From Lucinisca nassula (Eukaryota; Mollusca; Bivalvia; Lucinida; Lucinidae), in the NCBI GenBank assembly GCA_963580285.1, contig OY757011.1:151651092-151715091 (forward strand): a stretch of 64,000 nt of DNA, in the 5' to 3' direction. Each line of letters opens with the position of its first letter. Position 1 is the first letter of the stretch. Under the pieces are notes generated by a model. The model was given only the letters and a program-made list of their open reading frames with translations, had not been told where the DNA came from and ran no database searches. Shown one piece after another: positions 12,401 through 27,400 of the stretch. The translations under genes and the position numbers were made by a program.

Positions 12401-15400
12401 CACCTTCAGGGGAAGCAACTCCTTCAAAATTATTTTTGTCTCCCAAAGTCAGTAGGGTGTCTACAATTAAAGGAAAGTATTTTCTCCTGAGAAGCAGATT
12501 CTTTCCTTTAAGACACGATCCTTTTTTACAAGAGACTGACATTTCTTGAAACCAAAGGGGAAGTCACAAAACTGTCTCCCTTTGAAATCTACAAGGTGTA
12601 TCTATTTACCCTAAGTCATAGCCCCAGATAAGAGGGGGTGACCAAATGTTATTTTTCTTATTTCTGCATGAAAACATATATTGTGTCTACTCATTAAAAG
12701 TGAGTGAGTGTTTAAGTTTTACCTCCCACCAACAGTTGAGGTCATACGGAGACGGGACCTCAGTTTAAAGACTCATCCGAAAGTCTGGAGAAGCCCAGGA
12801 TCAGTCCTGCGATCCATGGTTTACAAGGCGAGTAGCGTAACCACTACACCACGGAGGCTTCTACTCATTAGAAGTGCCTTGCCAAGGGGCTTCTAATGAG
12901 TAAAGACAATATATGTTTGTGTGCAGAAATAAGAAAAACTAGAGCTGTCAGTGAAACTGACTAGGGCCCCGGCAGCGCTATCAGAGGAGTAGGAAAATGT
13001 TGAAAATTTGTGTACGGACAGACGGACAGACAGACAGACGGACGGACAGAGTGATTACTATAGGGCACCCACACTTTCAGTGCGGGGCCCTAAATATCAG
13101 TAGTTTTCAGATGAACAAATAAAGCGTCTTATCTAGAGCTATTCTAAGTTATTTTAGGAATTAATCTACTGAGCTCTCAATAAGCTAAAACAAGGTGATT
13201 TTTTTTCATCACAATATAAATTGTTCCAACTGTAAGGACAGAACTGCCTGGACATATACATGATATAGTGCAGACCCATTTGAGCATTGCTCTAAAAAAG
13301 GAGTAAAAATGACGTTTTTCTGTCTCTGTTAGAAAAATTCATCAACAAATTGCCAAGCAAAACTGTCACATACTAAAATTCTTGGTCCAGTTGTTCAAAA
13401 CTAACGACATCGTTAGTTAACGTATTGTTAAAACTTTGATCACTTATTAAGGTAAATAAGCTAATATTTTTGCAGAAAAAATGTGAGCAGCTTTTGCATT
13501 TGCAAAAGCTGCTCACATTTTTTCAGCAAAAATACCAAAATTTTAAATATTAAACTTGCTATAACAGTATAGTGATATGACCACTAACGAGCTTAAGCTA
13601 ACGATGCTTTGAACAACTGGCCCCTTATTCTGCAATTCACATGACATGTTATGCCTTACTTTTCAGGCAAAGAAAAAATATCTGAAAATTCTATCTGCCT
13701 TATAGTTCCGTGAAAAATGCTTATTACCAGCTCAGAGTCAATACATTACCTTCGTAGTTTCAGCCTGAAACCAAAAACTTCATAAAAACTACCTATGCAT
13801 CTCACAATTTACCTTATAGTACCAAACAGAACTGCGTAGCAGATAACATTCAAGTTTTTATTTTTCAGATAAAATTGGGCTTGACATTCCAAATGAATCA
13901 TCTGTCTAATGTCACTCTGAAAATCAAGCTTGACATTTCATGTAAGCTGTCTAGCAGATAATATGCAAAAGCTTTATAAAAACTTCAAACTTTAATATCT
14001 CTGAAAAGATGATGGCATTTGCTACTTTGTGACTGGTACTTTAAGAGTCAACAAACTACACAACACATCAGTTTTAATTTTTTTAACCCATTTAGTACCA
14101 GAAACCCCAAAACGGGTACCCTGGCAAACAGTGCAGGCCCAGATCAGACGCCGCAGTATGTGGGTCTGATCAGGGACTACACTGTTTGCAAAAAGTTCAG
14201 CCATTTTCCTAATCAATTTTGAAGTCAACACAACCTGACACCCCTAAATTTTGAAATGGACTCATGCTATATATAAGGAGGAAGATTCCATTTGGTACAA
14301 AAAGGGTTAACTGGGCTTTACAGCCATTAAAACTTTCACTTTCAGTGATTTGACATAGCTCCATGTAAGAAGTGATGTGGATAATTTGGGATTTATTTCT
14401 TTTTTCTTATTTCTCCATGACAATATGTGGTGCATACTTGTCAGAATCACTTCATCGAGGTGATTCTATCAAGTACAAACAACACGTTTCTAATAAGAAA
14501 TAAAGAAATTTATCCTTAATTTAATTTTATTCTCCTTTATTTAGAGCTATATCTGAACATGTCAACCTTAGTACAATGAGAAAAAACACCTGGGGCCAGT
14601 TGTTCAAAAATAACATTGTTAGACAGACCTAAGCAAACAGTGCAGACCCAGATCAGACTGAAGGAGCAGTCTGATCAGGGTCTACACTGTTTGCCATTCT
14701 GTCTGCACATTAGTTTGGACACCGTGCTGAATCATGAAACAAACTTGTTAAAATTTTAGGAGAATTACAGCAAGTCGTCAAGATGTCCAAATTTTAGGAT
14801 CATTACATTACTCACATTTTTGTAGCAAAAATACCATATTGTACTTGCTAGAACATTTAACCATTATCCCGCTGCATAAATTTATTTAGATACACCCATT
14901 TACATTTAAACCAATCAAATTAATTGATGTAATTTATTCATTCAAATTCACAAACTGAATGGCAAAAAGTGTAGATCCTGATCAGATGGCTTCTCTGGAT
15001 CTAAACTGTTTGCAAAGGTAGGGGTTGTTGTATTCAGCATAATTAGGGTTAACATTCTGACCACTAACAAGCTCCTAAATGGAACCCAGGCCATCTTCAT
15101 CAGAACTTGGCTTCATGCTTATGACCTGAGAGAGGTTCAAATCTCAGCAATAATGGACTTAGAGGTTGGAGGCTAGCATTCATTGACCCTTTCATGCCTG
15201 ACATTATGATGTGGACTCTTCCCTCTTTGCATTCAGACTCAATTGTTGTAAATTTTGAGTTTTGTCAAAACCTTTAACAGAATAGCAAATAGAGTAGATA
15301 GCTATGAACTGTAAAAATCCTATACAATTCAGACACCTAAAGGACTTGCCGTAATTCTCCTAAAATTTTAACAAATTTGTTTCATGATCCAGCAAGGAGT

Positions 15401-18400
15401 CCAAAAAGTGCAGACGGAATGGCAAACAGTGTAGACCCTGATCAGACTGCTCTTGATCAGACTGCTCCTCCTTCAGGAGCAGTCTATCTGATCTGGGTCT
15501 GCACTGTTTGCTTAGGCCTACCTGTCTAAATACTTAGGATTTTATGGTAAACTATGCATTATTTTTTCTTTAGCTTTTACCACCGGTTTGAGATTATTTC
15601 ACTTATATATCAAGCTGACATATCAGTGGTGGTAGATGAAAACTTGGAGGACATGGAGAAAAAACACCTAGCCTTCCACTGCTGTATTTGACATCTTACA
15701 TGTGATTTCAGCTGGACTCAAACCAGCATAAAGAGACCTGATTTCTATAACTGGGCCCAGAGCTCTTTACTACAAGGTCATTGAGGCTCACTATTTGCAT
15801 TAAGCTATAGAGATCTGCAAAGACATTTATCAAACTAAATCTGTTGCCATCTTTTGACAGTTTTTCACATTTGAGCCAGTGCAGGACAAAACGTACAATA
15901 AGTCTTGTGTGACTAGGAAAGATTCAGATCAGCTTGTGTCACCCATGTAGTTTGATCAGTCTTAGCTGATCTTATGTACCTTCTACAGCCTCCAGGTCCT
16001 AAGGTCATTGAACTTTTTTCATGCTCAACTCAGCGGAGCAGGAAATTTATAATGCTCATAACTATTAAAATACAAATCAAAAAGGCAATTTTCCTGCTCA
16101 GATCAGCACAGAATTTATTTGTCCAGCTCATTAATTTTAAAATGGCATTTTAAACATAAATTTTAAAATGCCAACAATTGTTGGCATTTTAAAATTTATG
16201 AGCAAGACAAATTTCATGCTCAAGGGAGTTGAGCACGAAAAAAGTTTTCTAACCGCATACCCTGTTCATCCAAAGTGAGAACAGTGAAAACTCATCATAC
16301 TGCAGGCTGATCTCAGACAAGTCTTTATTTTAGGTTTTGTCATGTGATGGCTCATTTTTGAGTCAAAAGTCAACATTAAGGAGTAAGAGGTATGAAAAAC
16401 AGCCAATAATGGTTAGTTTGTATTGGAATTAGCAGAGAATAAATGTCTTACTGATGAAATATCACAAACTCAAGAAGTGATGGAATTTCAATATGTATAC
16501 ATATGAATTTATGTATACATAAGCAGGATATATTATTCCACGCTCAAATGAGCTGTGCACAAAAAAAGCTTTAAAACCTCATGACTAGGAAACTGAGACA
16601 ATGCCAATGGTTAACGGAAAATGACCATCACATATGATAGAAATTCCACCTAAAACTCACAAGATAAAGTCTGACGGACAATATTGTCACAGTAGTGACA
16701 GTGACATGCTACCAATGCACTATATATAGGAATATACAAAGTCTGCATGAATCAGAGGCAAAATGTATACAGCCCGAGACTAAATATGGAGACTGACTGA
16801 TTGACATTGAACATAAATGAAGATAATGTACAGAGATATGCTTAAGGAGAATGGACACACGTTTTAGAGAGCAAATAAAGCATCTTCTTTGTCAAGAGGG
16901 GTTTCTCTTGAAGAAAAGAATCTGTCCCTCGAGAGATCACTTTTTTATCAACAGGGTCTATTATCAATTCTTCAGGAGTTCATTATCAATAGGGGTCTAC
17001 TCTTAAATAAAAAGAATTTGCTCCTCTCGAGCAAATTCTTTTGTTTAAGAGTAGACCCCTTTTTTGAAGGTACAGTAGAACTTCGAAGGCTCGAACACCG
17101 ATGGCTCGTTTACCATGGATGAGTCGAACCCATTCTTGAGCCCCTAGTGAAATCCTCTACATAAGAAATAGTGGGGGATAATTAAGGAGAATTTAGTCTT
17201 TTATCTTGCAAATGCATGCTGTGTGTACTCATTAGAATAGCCTCGATGAGGCGATGCTAATGAGTACACACAGCATACATATTCATTATAGAACACCGAA
17301 AAGATGTCTAAATTTTATCCCGTTATGCCTCCTGACAGTAGCCTCAGTGGCTCGAACTACCCCTGTCTCGAACAGATTTTCATGGTCCCAAAGGTGTTCG
17401 AGCCATTGAAGTTCGACTGTATTCAGATTACAGTTTAACATAAATTCAGACAATTTTTTTCCCTTTTAATACAGGGGAAAATGTTTATGCTCTGTGTATT
17501 CACTCCCCTTAAGCAGCAACCTAACATTAGTTACCTGCGTAGAGCAGCTTCACTGTAGCTGCCTGATCTGAGTCTATCACTGGAGTCCTGGTTCTGATCC
17601 TGAAGAGCCTGCCTAGCATTCTCTTCAAACTGCTGTAGCACATTAGCTTTCAGACCCTATAAAATATATACAAGTGGATCACATGTCTGACAATGGTCAT
17701 TTCATACTGATCAACATAAAAACATTTCACCAGATGATGTCACTGCTATTTAGTGGAAAACGTCATATCAAAACAAGAGCTGTCATCAGAGAGCATAACT
17801 TGCCTGGGAAAGTGGAAAATATGAGCTGTTAAAAAGGTTTAACATTAAAAATTCCTTTCTAAGTCTTGACCTTGAGGTCATGGACATTGCCAGGGGTATT
17901 GCTGAATGAAACTTTGGACCTGTATCTATCATCATACCCAATATGAATCTAAAAACTTTAACATAAAAATTTCTAAAAACCTTTTAACATAAAACTTCTA
18001 AGTCCATGACCTTGATTTTGTGTCCATGGGCATGGGTATTGCTGAATGAATCTTTGGACCTATATCTATCATCATACGAACATGAATCAACATGAACAGT
18101 TCACAATGTTGCTATGTGACATTACACATATTACATATGGAAAACATGCAATGGCATGACAGTGCTTATGGACCTCAGTCATATGATAATGATTGTTTAT
18201 TTGATTCAACTTTGAGTTTAAGAACCCTGTCAACACCATTAAGGTCATGAATAGCCAATCAGCTTACCTAACTACACTTTTTTCTGAGCGGGCTTATACA
18301 TAAGCAGTTAACTGGTACAGTGCACAATTGTTTCGCCAGAAGCTGACAACTGTCCCTCTTGAACCGGCAGAAGGGAGAAAATGATCTCAGCCAGACGGGA

Positions 18401-21400
18401 ATCCAACTGAACCACCAGCTAATAAAATAACCCTTAAGATACCAATCACAACAACAATCGTCTGCTTTGTTGTCTGCTGGTTACTTTTAAAGTCAATATT
18501 GCAAATGTTGCTCCTCTAAGAGCTCTCCGATCAGGGTTAATATTGTTTGCCTGTATGCAAAAAATAATTGAAATGTTGACAAGAAGATGCAGCAGATGAC
18601 ATAAACATACAAATCTTAACCCTTGTCCTGCTGAATATTCATATATGCCACACCCATTACCGATTATCAACCAATCAGATTACGTGTAGCAAATTATTAC
18701 AACAAATTCACAATCTGAATGACAAACAATGTAGATCCTGATCAGATGGCTTCTTCAGAAGCCATCTGATCTGGAACTACATTGTTTCAAAGAAAAGGCA
18801 TATCCGGGCTCAGCAGAACAAGAGTTAAAGGATAACGAGCATATAGCTGCAGAAGTGAACACAACTTGCTCTTTGTGGTAATCATGACTGGTAGGCGGCT
18901 TCTCTAAACATTTTTTTTTTCAACAAATATAAGGCTGACATTACATATAAATAGTCGCCGGCCTCAGTGGCTCAGTCGGATGCGCGTCTGACTGGCGATC
19001 AGGAGGTCGTGGGTTCGACTCCCGCCGGGGTCGGCAACATTCTTTCGTTGAGATTGATCATGAAATCTTTTCTACGGTCATTCTCTCCCTTCCGCTGATT
19101 CAAGAAGGGTAGTTGTCATGTTTCTGGCGAAAGAATGTGCACTGTACTGGTTAACCGCTTACGTATAAGCCTGCCCAGGAAAGTGTTGATAGGTAAACTG
19201 ACCGGCTCAAAAATGACCTTAATAGTATTGACTGGGCCGTAAAACTCCAAAACAAACAAACAAACAAACATATAAATAGTCTGCTGGGCAGCAGGATTCA
19301 CATGAAATGTCATGCCATTTTTTCTGAAAGTAGACTCATCTGCTCCAGAATTGTCCATAGTGCTTGAAGGGTAAATGTTAATATTTTGGTATACAGTTGA
19401 ACTTCAATGGCTCGAACACCTTTGGGACCTCAAAAATCTGTTCAAGACAGGGGTAGTTCGAAAGTAGACTCATCTGCTCCAGAATTGTCCATAGTGCTTG
19501 AAGGGTAAATGTTAATATTTTGGTATACAGTTGAACTTCAATGGCTCGAACACCTTTGGGACCTCAAAAATCTGTTCAAGACAGGGGTAGTTCGAGCCAC
19601 TGAGGTTACTGTCAGAAGGCATAACGAGATATTTTAAAACATCTTTTCATTGTTCTATAATAAAAATGTATGCTGTGTGTACTCATTAGAATCGCCTCAT
19701 CGAGGCGATTCTAATGAGTACACACAGCATACATTTGCAAGATAAAAGACTAAAATCTCCTTAATTATCCCCTACTGTATGTCAAAGAGAACAGAACCCT
19801 GTAAGAACCCATTATTAGATTTTTGTTAAACACTGTGCTGATTTTGGAAAGTATTGCCACAAGCTTAGATAAATCATAGGGCACAGGCCAAAGAGCAGGT
19901 TTTGATGTCCCATTGGAGACAACACTCACCAAATCAAAAGCAGCTTTACATTTTTAATTATGTGTGTCTGTTGTATTTCCAGCCCAAAAGCTGGCATTTT
20001 TCTATGTTGTGGGTACTTGTTGGAACAGCCTTGTTAAGGCGGTCTTGTGTCACTGGGGCAACTGGTATACAGTTGGGCAAGGCCTGCTGTCCTTGTGGTA
20101 GGTGGGGAACGTTATAATTTTTTCAGTTTCTACACTTCTATTAATAATAATAATAATCGACCTTATTTATAGAGGATAACACATTTAGTACTTGTACTAA
20201 TCTTGCATGTGGCCTTCTTTTCCTGGGTAGAAACCAGTACTAAGCAATGTGGATAAAGTCTCTTGCTCAAGGAAACAACACTTGGCACTTGCGGGGATCA
20301 AACCAGCTACCTCTCGAGCTCCAATCCGATGCTTTACCACCGCACCACAGCTCTCCTTTCATTTTTCTCTTTCTCCCCTGTCTTTCACCTTTATCTCCTT
20401 TGCTCTCTCTTCTGTCTTTGTTCTCCCTTTCTCTGGGAGACAACACAAAATGACCCACAAGAGTTCATGTGTCGTTAGACCCCAACACAATCAATCAATC
20501 ATTAAGGTGATTGCAACAAGTATTCACAACATAGGTTCCAATGAAGAAATAAGATGTTTTTACCTGTGAAATTCAGTCTGAACAAATGCTTCCCAGTTTG
20601 TTTGTTTGAGATTTTACATCCCCATCAACACTAGTTTGGTAATTTTGGAGATATTGCTTCCAATTTTGTGGGACTTTTACCCGACATTGAGATGAAATGA
20701 CATCTCAAGCCCCACCGCCCAAAGAAAATGCTAGGGTTTAACAGAAGGTCTGGCTCACACCACTTTGTCTGGGCAGATGTTTATTAGTACTCAAATGTTT
20801 GAGGACTCACTAATGTTGTGTAACTTGTGTTCAATCCCATTGTTTTTCATGAAATAAAATATGTTTAATCTAATCTAAAATTGGTTGGTATCAGCTTTGC
20901 ATGGAAACACCATGCATCCCAAACTATTTTTCTGTAACTCTGCTGTACTTCCTGTCCAAATGCAGGCATTCTTTTTGCATTATAAATTTTGAGTGTTAAA
21001 AAGAATGCCCATGGCAAAATTAGGCTCAAAACAGACATCAGGGAAATAATCTAAGCATTGTCCAATGGGTTAAAAAAAAACCTTTGTATAGTGTGTCAAT
21101 TTACAAACTAATGTGGTCTTGGTACTTACCTTCTGAATAAACTGGACAAATCCCTTTCTGAATGGAAGACGACAGCGTATAAACCAGATGGCAATTACAT
21201 GATGTGCTAAGGATACAGTGTAGTGACTAAATCTGCAAGAAAAAGACAATCATACATAAGGGTGGCATCTTGTGATAATTTAAAGATAGATCTTTTCTTA
21301 TTTCTCCAATATTTATGCTTTTTGTACTTATTAGAGAATGCCATATTTGCAGAAACAAACATCTTGGATACAAGTTTAGGTTTTTTCAAAATCATCTGAA

Positions 21401-24400
21401 AAAGTAGATTTTTAATCTTCAAAACACAAGCAAACTGTGTAATAAGAGACACAATTCTATTATATAATTTTTCCAGAGAAAATCGGTCTTGAAATTTCAG
21501 GTGAATCATCTGCCAAATATGCAATTAACACATCAAAGCTAAACTGTTAGCTAACCGAAGACCCAGATGCCTTATTCCCTTCACAAGAAAACTTGTCACT
21601 AAAGTTTGTGATCGGGTACGACACAACTGCCCTTTTCAGCTGTAAAGAATAGCAACTCTTGATATTTAGATCATCACGAAAACACGCCTATATAATTTTT
21701 GAACCCCACTTTTGTATAGTAAAACTGGGCTTTACAGGAGTAAACCTTGTTTTTCTTATTTCTGCTCTAAAATATAGATTGTGGGTACTCCACAATCTAT
21801 ATTTTGAGCAGAAATAAGACCAAGAGGACCATGATGGTCCTATATCACTCACCTGAACTGTGTGTCCTTGGGCGGGACAATTTTTGGCCTCAGGGCTATA
21901 ATTTGAACAATCTTGGTAGAGGTCCACTAAATGAAGCTTAATATCAAATATCAAAAGCCTGCGCCTTCTGGTTTCAGATAAAAAAAGGGGGGGGGCATTT
22001 TTGGCCCCTACGCTAGAATTTGAAAAATCTTGGAAGGTCCACTAGATGAAGCAGCAAGCGTCATACCAAATATCCAAGATCTAGGCCTTTTGGTTTCAAA
22101 CAAGAATACTTTTAAAGGTACTCCCTATACAGTCAAACCTGTCTTAGTGGCCACCTCTATTAAACAAGCAACCTGTCTTAAGCAAGCAGGCTTTCAGTTC
22201 CCGAATAAAGGAAAATGCTTTAAAATTCACCTCTGTTAAGCAAGCACCTGTCTTAAGCAAACACTTTTTGAATATCCCAAAGGTGCTTGCTTAATACAGG
22301 TTGGACTGTATTTGCCTAAGTAAAACCTGGGACAGCGCCATTTTTGGCCCCAGGGCTATAATTGGAACAATCTTGGTAAAGGTCCATCAGTTGAAACTTC
22401 ATACCAAACATCAAAGACCAAGGCCTTCTGGTTTCAGACAAGAAGATTTTTTAAAGGTTTTCCCTATATAAGCCTATGTAAAACCAGTGGGCCGGGGCCA
22501 TTCTTGGCCCCAGGGCTATAAATTGAACAATCAGAATCTTGGAAAAGGTCCACTACATGAAGCTTCATACCAAATATCAAAGACCTGGGCCTTCCTATTT
22601 CAGACAAGAAGATTTTTTAAGGTTTTCCCCATATAAGCCTATGTAAAATCAGTGGGGCCCAACTGCGGGGGTATTTTTGGCCAAAGGGAAATAATTTGAA
22701 TAATTTTGGTATCGGTCCACTAGACGAAGCTTCATACCAAATATCAAAGACCTGGGCCTTCTGGTTTCTGACAAGACGATTTTTAAAGGTTTTTCCCTAT
22801 ATAAGCCTATGTAAAACAAATGGGCCCAGTGCGGAGGCATTTTTGGCCCCAGGGCTATAATTTGAAGAATCTTGGTAGAGGTCCACTAGACGAAGCTTCA
22901 TACCAAATACCAAAGACCTGGGCCTTCTGGTTTCTGACAAAGAAGATTTTTAAAGATTTTCCCTATATACGCCTATGTAAAACAAGTTGGCCCCGGCGCA
23001 GGGGCATTTTTGGTCCAAGGACTATAATTTGAACAGTCCTGGTATCGGTCCACTAGACGAAGCTTCATACCAAATACCAAAGACTTGGGCCTTCTGGTTT
23101 CTGACAAGAAGATTTTTAAAGGTTTTCCCTTATATTAGCCTATGTAAAACAAATGGGCCCAGGCGCGGGGGCATTTTTAGCCCCAGGGCTATAGTTTGAA
23201 GAATCTTGGTAGACGCCACTAGATGAAGCTTCATACCAAATATCAAAGACCTGGGCCTTCTGGTTTCAGACAAGAAGATTTTAAAGGTTTTCCCCCATTA
23301 TAAGTCTATGTAAACCAGTGGGCCCCAGAGCGGGGGCATTTTTGATAGAGGTCTACTAGACAAAGCTTCATACCAAATATCAAAGACCTGGGCCTTCTGG
23401 TTTCACACAAGAAGATTTTTAAAGGTTTTCCCTATCTAAGCCTATACAAAACCAGTGGGCCCACTGGAGCGGGGGCATTTTTGGCCCTAGGGCTATAATT
23501 TGAACAATCTTGGTAGAGGTTCACTAGATGAAGCTTCATACCAAAAATCAAAGACCTGGGCCTTCTGGTTTCAGACAAGAAGATTTTTAAAGATTTTCCA
23601 TATATGTGACCAGCCATGAGATTTTGGGTCCAAATGGGGTCCATGACCGAAAATGAGTTTTTGCCATTTCTGATAGCTTTATAATACTGAAGTGCATATG
23701 TGAAATTTCAGATGAAAACATTGAGCGGTATACGAGATATAGGTCTTTAAAGACTGACCCTGAATATGCGAAAATTGCATTTTCAGTCATTTTAGATGTA
23801 TACTTGCTAGTTATTCTTGACTTCAAAGCCTCATTAAGCATTCAGAGAAAACAAAATATCAGCAAATCATGCTTTCACGCAAATATTTATTCACCCAGTA
23901 GCAATCATTCGTTATATATTTGTTGGGAAGAATTCTGTTGCCATGGCAACAAATTTAAAACAGGTGGATATAGAGTAGCCCACCTACTTACATTATATGT
24001 ATGTATGTCACCAACATCAATTTGTTTGAATGCTACGTACATCTAAATAGCCAAGGATTGGACTGTACCAATTACTTTAACTGCAAAGTCTGGCTTTTGG
24101 GAGCATACTTTTTAACACACATTGCTACATTCAAGGTCATAGTGGTGGAATGAATGATTTCATGGTGGCTAATAAAATATGAATTCCATATGAAAAGTAA
24201 TAATAATAATAATAATAATAAAAACAAGAGGGCCATGATGGCCCTGGATCGCTCACCTGATCCATATTGTACAAACGGAATTTTGGGTAATATATGGTGG
24301 TGTGGAGGGTTTGAGCAATTTTGGTTGGACCCAAAGACCATTTCTGTGAAATTAATTCAAAATCAGTCTGCCTGTTTAGGAGCAGAAGTCATTTTGAAAA

Positions 24401-27400
24401 GTACATGTAGAAGTCATTTTTGATGAAATGACATCTCAATCCCTGCCGCCCAATGAAACCAATGGGGTTTAAATGCACAGATGGTTCCACTCGCACCACT
24501 TTGCCTGGACAGGCTAAGACCTTCAAAGTGGTTTACTAATACTCCTGTAGAAGCACCTTGCAGCCAAGGTGGGTGGGGGCCAAAACTTTCAAAAGCCATC
24601 TGTCTCTAAAAGGAAGCAATTTTGTAGGAATGTTCCATGAGTGAGCCTCTAACAAAATTGCTCAAAATATTTTGCTTAACTGAGCATGATGGCCACCACA
24701 GCTAAAAACCTCAAACCTCATTCCTGTCAAATAATTTCATAATCCATCCACTGGTTAAGGAGAAGAAGTCGTTTAAAGATTTTTCTATTTTTAGCTCTGG
24801 CAGCCTATCTTGTTCACAAGAGCGGAACAGTTTGAGCAATTTTGGTAGAGGGTCACCAAAGGAACATTCCTGTGACGTAATTTCAAAATCCATCCACTGG
24901 TTAAGGAGAAGAAGTCGTTTAAAGGTTATTCTATTTTTAGCTCTGGCAGCCATCTTGTTCACCAGAGCAGAACGGTTTGAGCAATTTTGGTAAAGGTCAC
25001 CCGTGGAACATTCAAGTGAAATAATTTCAAAATCCATCCACTGGTTAAGGAGAAAAAGTCGTTTAAAGGTTATTCTATTTTAAGCTCTGGCGGCCATCTT
25101 GTTCACCCGAGCGGAACAGTTTGAGCAATTTTGGACGAGGGTCACCCAAGGAACATTCCTGTGAAGTAATTTCAAAATCCATCCACTAGTTAAGGAAAAG
25201 AAGTCTATTAAAGTTTTTCTGGTTTTTTAGCTCTGGCAGCCATCTTGTTCACCAGAGCGGAACATTTTGAGCAATTTTGGTAAAGGGTCACCCAAGGAAC
25301 ATTCCAGTGAAATAATTTCAAAATCCGTCCACTGGTTAAGGAGAAAAAGTCGTTTAATGGTTATTCTATTTTTAGATCTGGCGGCCATCTTGTTCACCCG
25401 AGCGAAACGGTTTGAGCAATTTTGGTGGAGGGCCACCCAAGGAACATTCCTGTGAAGTAATTTAAAAATCCATCCACTAGTTAAGCAGAAGAGGTCGTTT
25501 AAAGGTTTTTCTATTTTTAGCTCTGGCGGCCATCTTGTTCACCCGATCTGAACATTTTGAGCAATTTTTGTAAAGGGTCACCCAAGGAACTTTCCTGTGA
25601 AGTAATTTTGAAATCCATCCACTGGTTAAGGAGAAGAAGTTGTTTAAAGGTTTTTCTATTTTTACCTCTGGCGGCCATTTTGTTCACCCGAGTGGAACGG
25701 TTTGAGCAATTTTAGTAGAGGGGCACCCAAGGAACATTCCTGTGCAATAATTTCAAAATCCATCCACTGGTTAAGGAGAAGAAGTCGTTTAAAGGTTTTT
25801 CTATTTTTAGCTCCGGTGGCCATCTTGTTCATCTGAGCGGAACGATTTGAGCAATTTTGGTAGAGGGTCACCCAAGGAACCTTCCTGTGAAATATTATCA
25901 AAATCCTTGCACTGGTTAAGGAGGAGAAGTCGTTTATAGGTTTTTCTATTTTTAGCTCTGGCGGCCATCTTGTTCACACGAGCGGAACGATTTGAGCAAT
26001 TTTGGTAGAGGGTCACCCAAGGAATATTCCTGTGAAATTATTTCAAAATCTGTCCAGTAGTTTTGGAGAAGAAGTTGTTTAAAGCAAAAGTTGACGACGG
26101 ACGCACGCACGCACGGACGACGGACGACGGACAAAGACCGATCACAAAAGCTCACCTTGAGCACTTCGTGCTCAGGTGAGCTAAAAACACAGAAAATTTA
26201 CGCACAATCCTTTACTTTTTGACAAAATTGTATGTACATCATTGCAATTATAGCAAAATTTTGTATTGTAAATAAATCATTAATCTGCATTAAATAATGG
26301 CATACATGTAATTCATAAGTATGTTGTCAGATTACCCCACCCACCAACATATTACTAGTATTATCATGATTTGGGATCTATAATCGCAGAATGAAGTAAA
26401 GTTGACATTTACATCCTTATGTGAGTATGTATGCAATTGCGTATGCAAACTGTACAAATGTAAAGCTAATAGCACCTCCTTGTCATGGACATCCTTGCAA
26501 AACAAACTTTACATACCGCCACCTACCATACCATCAGGGCTAGGAGAAATAAACTGGCTACATCGTGCCTACCTGACGTAACATGAGCACAATTTTATAA
26601 AACGCTAAAAAGGTCTTAGCTTGCCCAGGCAAAGCAGTTAAAGCGAGGTTGTTCTGCAAATAAACGCTAGCAGATTGTTTATGCAGGGGGTTTGATATGT
26701 AATATTTTCTCAATGCGGGGTAAACGTCCCATAAGATTGGTATCAATGTTTCCAAAATGACCTAAATAGTGTTGACAAGGTTGTATAACACAAACAAACA
26801 AACAAAAGCTTTATACAGAGAATTGGGGGTTATAAGGGTATCTGTTATACTTGGAAGAACCATTTCTATCATGCATGATACAATCTTGCTATACCAAAAT
26901 TTCGACAGATTAATGTCCTTCTGTGGAACACATGGGCCCATCAGTTAAATATAATGAGGTATAACCTTGCCATAAAATCAAGTCAGTTATTCCATTCCAC
27001 ACAGGAAGATGTTGTTGAATAGTGTAAGGGCACCACTTGTCACGATAAACTAGAAGGTCGAGAGAGGGTTGCACGGCTATAATACATATGTGGGCTCTAC
27101 CAGGGTCATAGAGAATTCCTAGTAAAAGTGAATACCGCCAGCCATGATTTAAAATTATAACTTAGATTATCTTTTTCTCTGAACAATAAAACTGTCATCT
27201 CATTTTCGGAGTAAAATTACATTGCAATATTTGACACAGGCAACCCCGCAGTTACAGTAATACTTTATGCAAACAAAATTAAAGTACTTATAAACTAACA
27301 TGACCAGTACACTAATTCCCATCAAAACATGCAGTTGCAGCTGTATTCGCAGTTTTAGCAACCGAAACAAACACATTAATATAGAGTCAAAACATTTATT

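Noticed and set aside
18955..19030. Functional tRNA gene at the S1 head
   Set aside because: A and B boxes are good, but the sequence runs straight into the S1 body and CAAA tail, and other copies share it.
24711..26164. Overlapping minus-strand frames with [20 protein letters not shown], possible gene family
   Set aside because: They are successive 144-bp monomers of the element at 24225-26184 read on the reverse strand.
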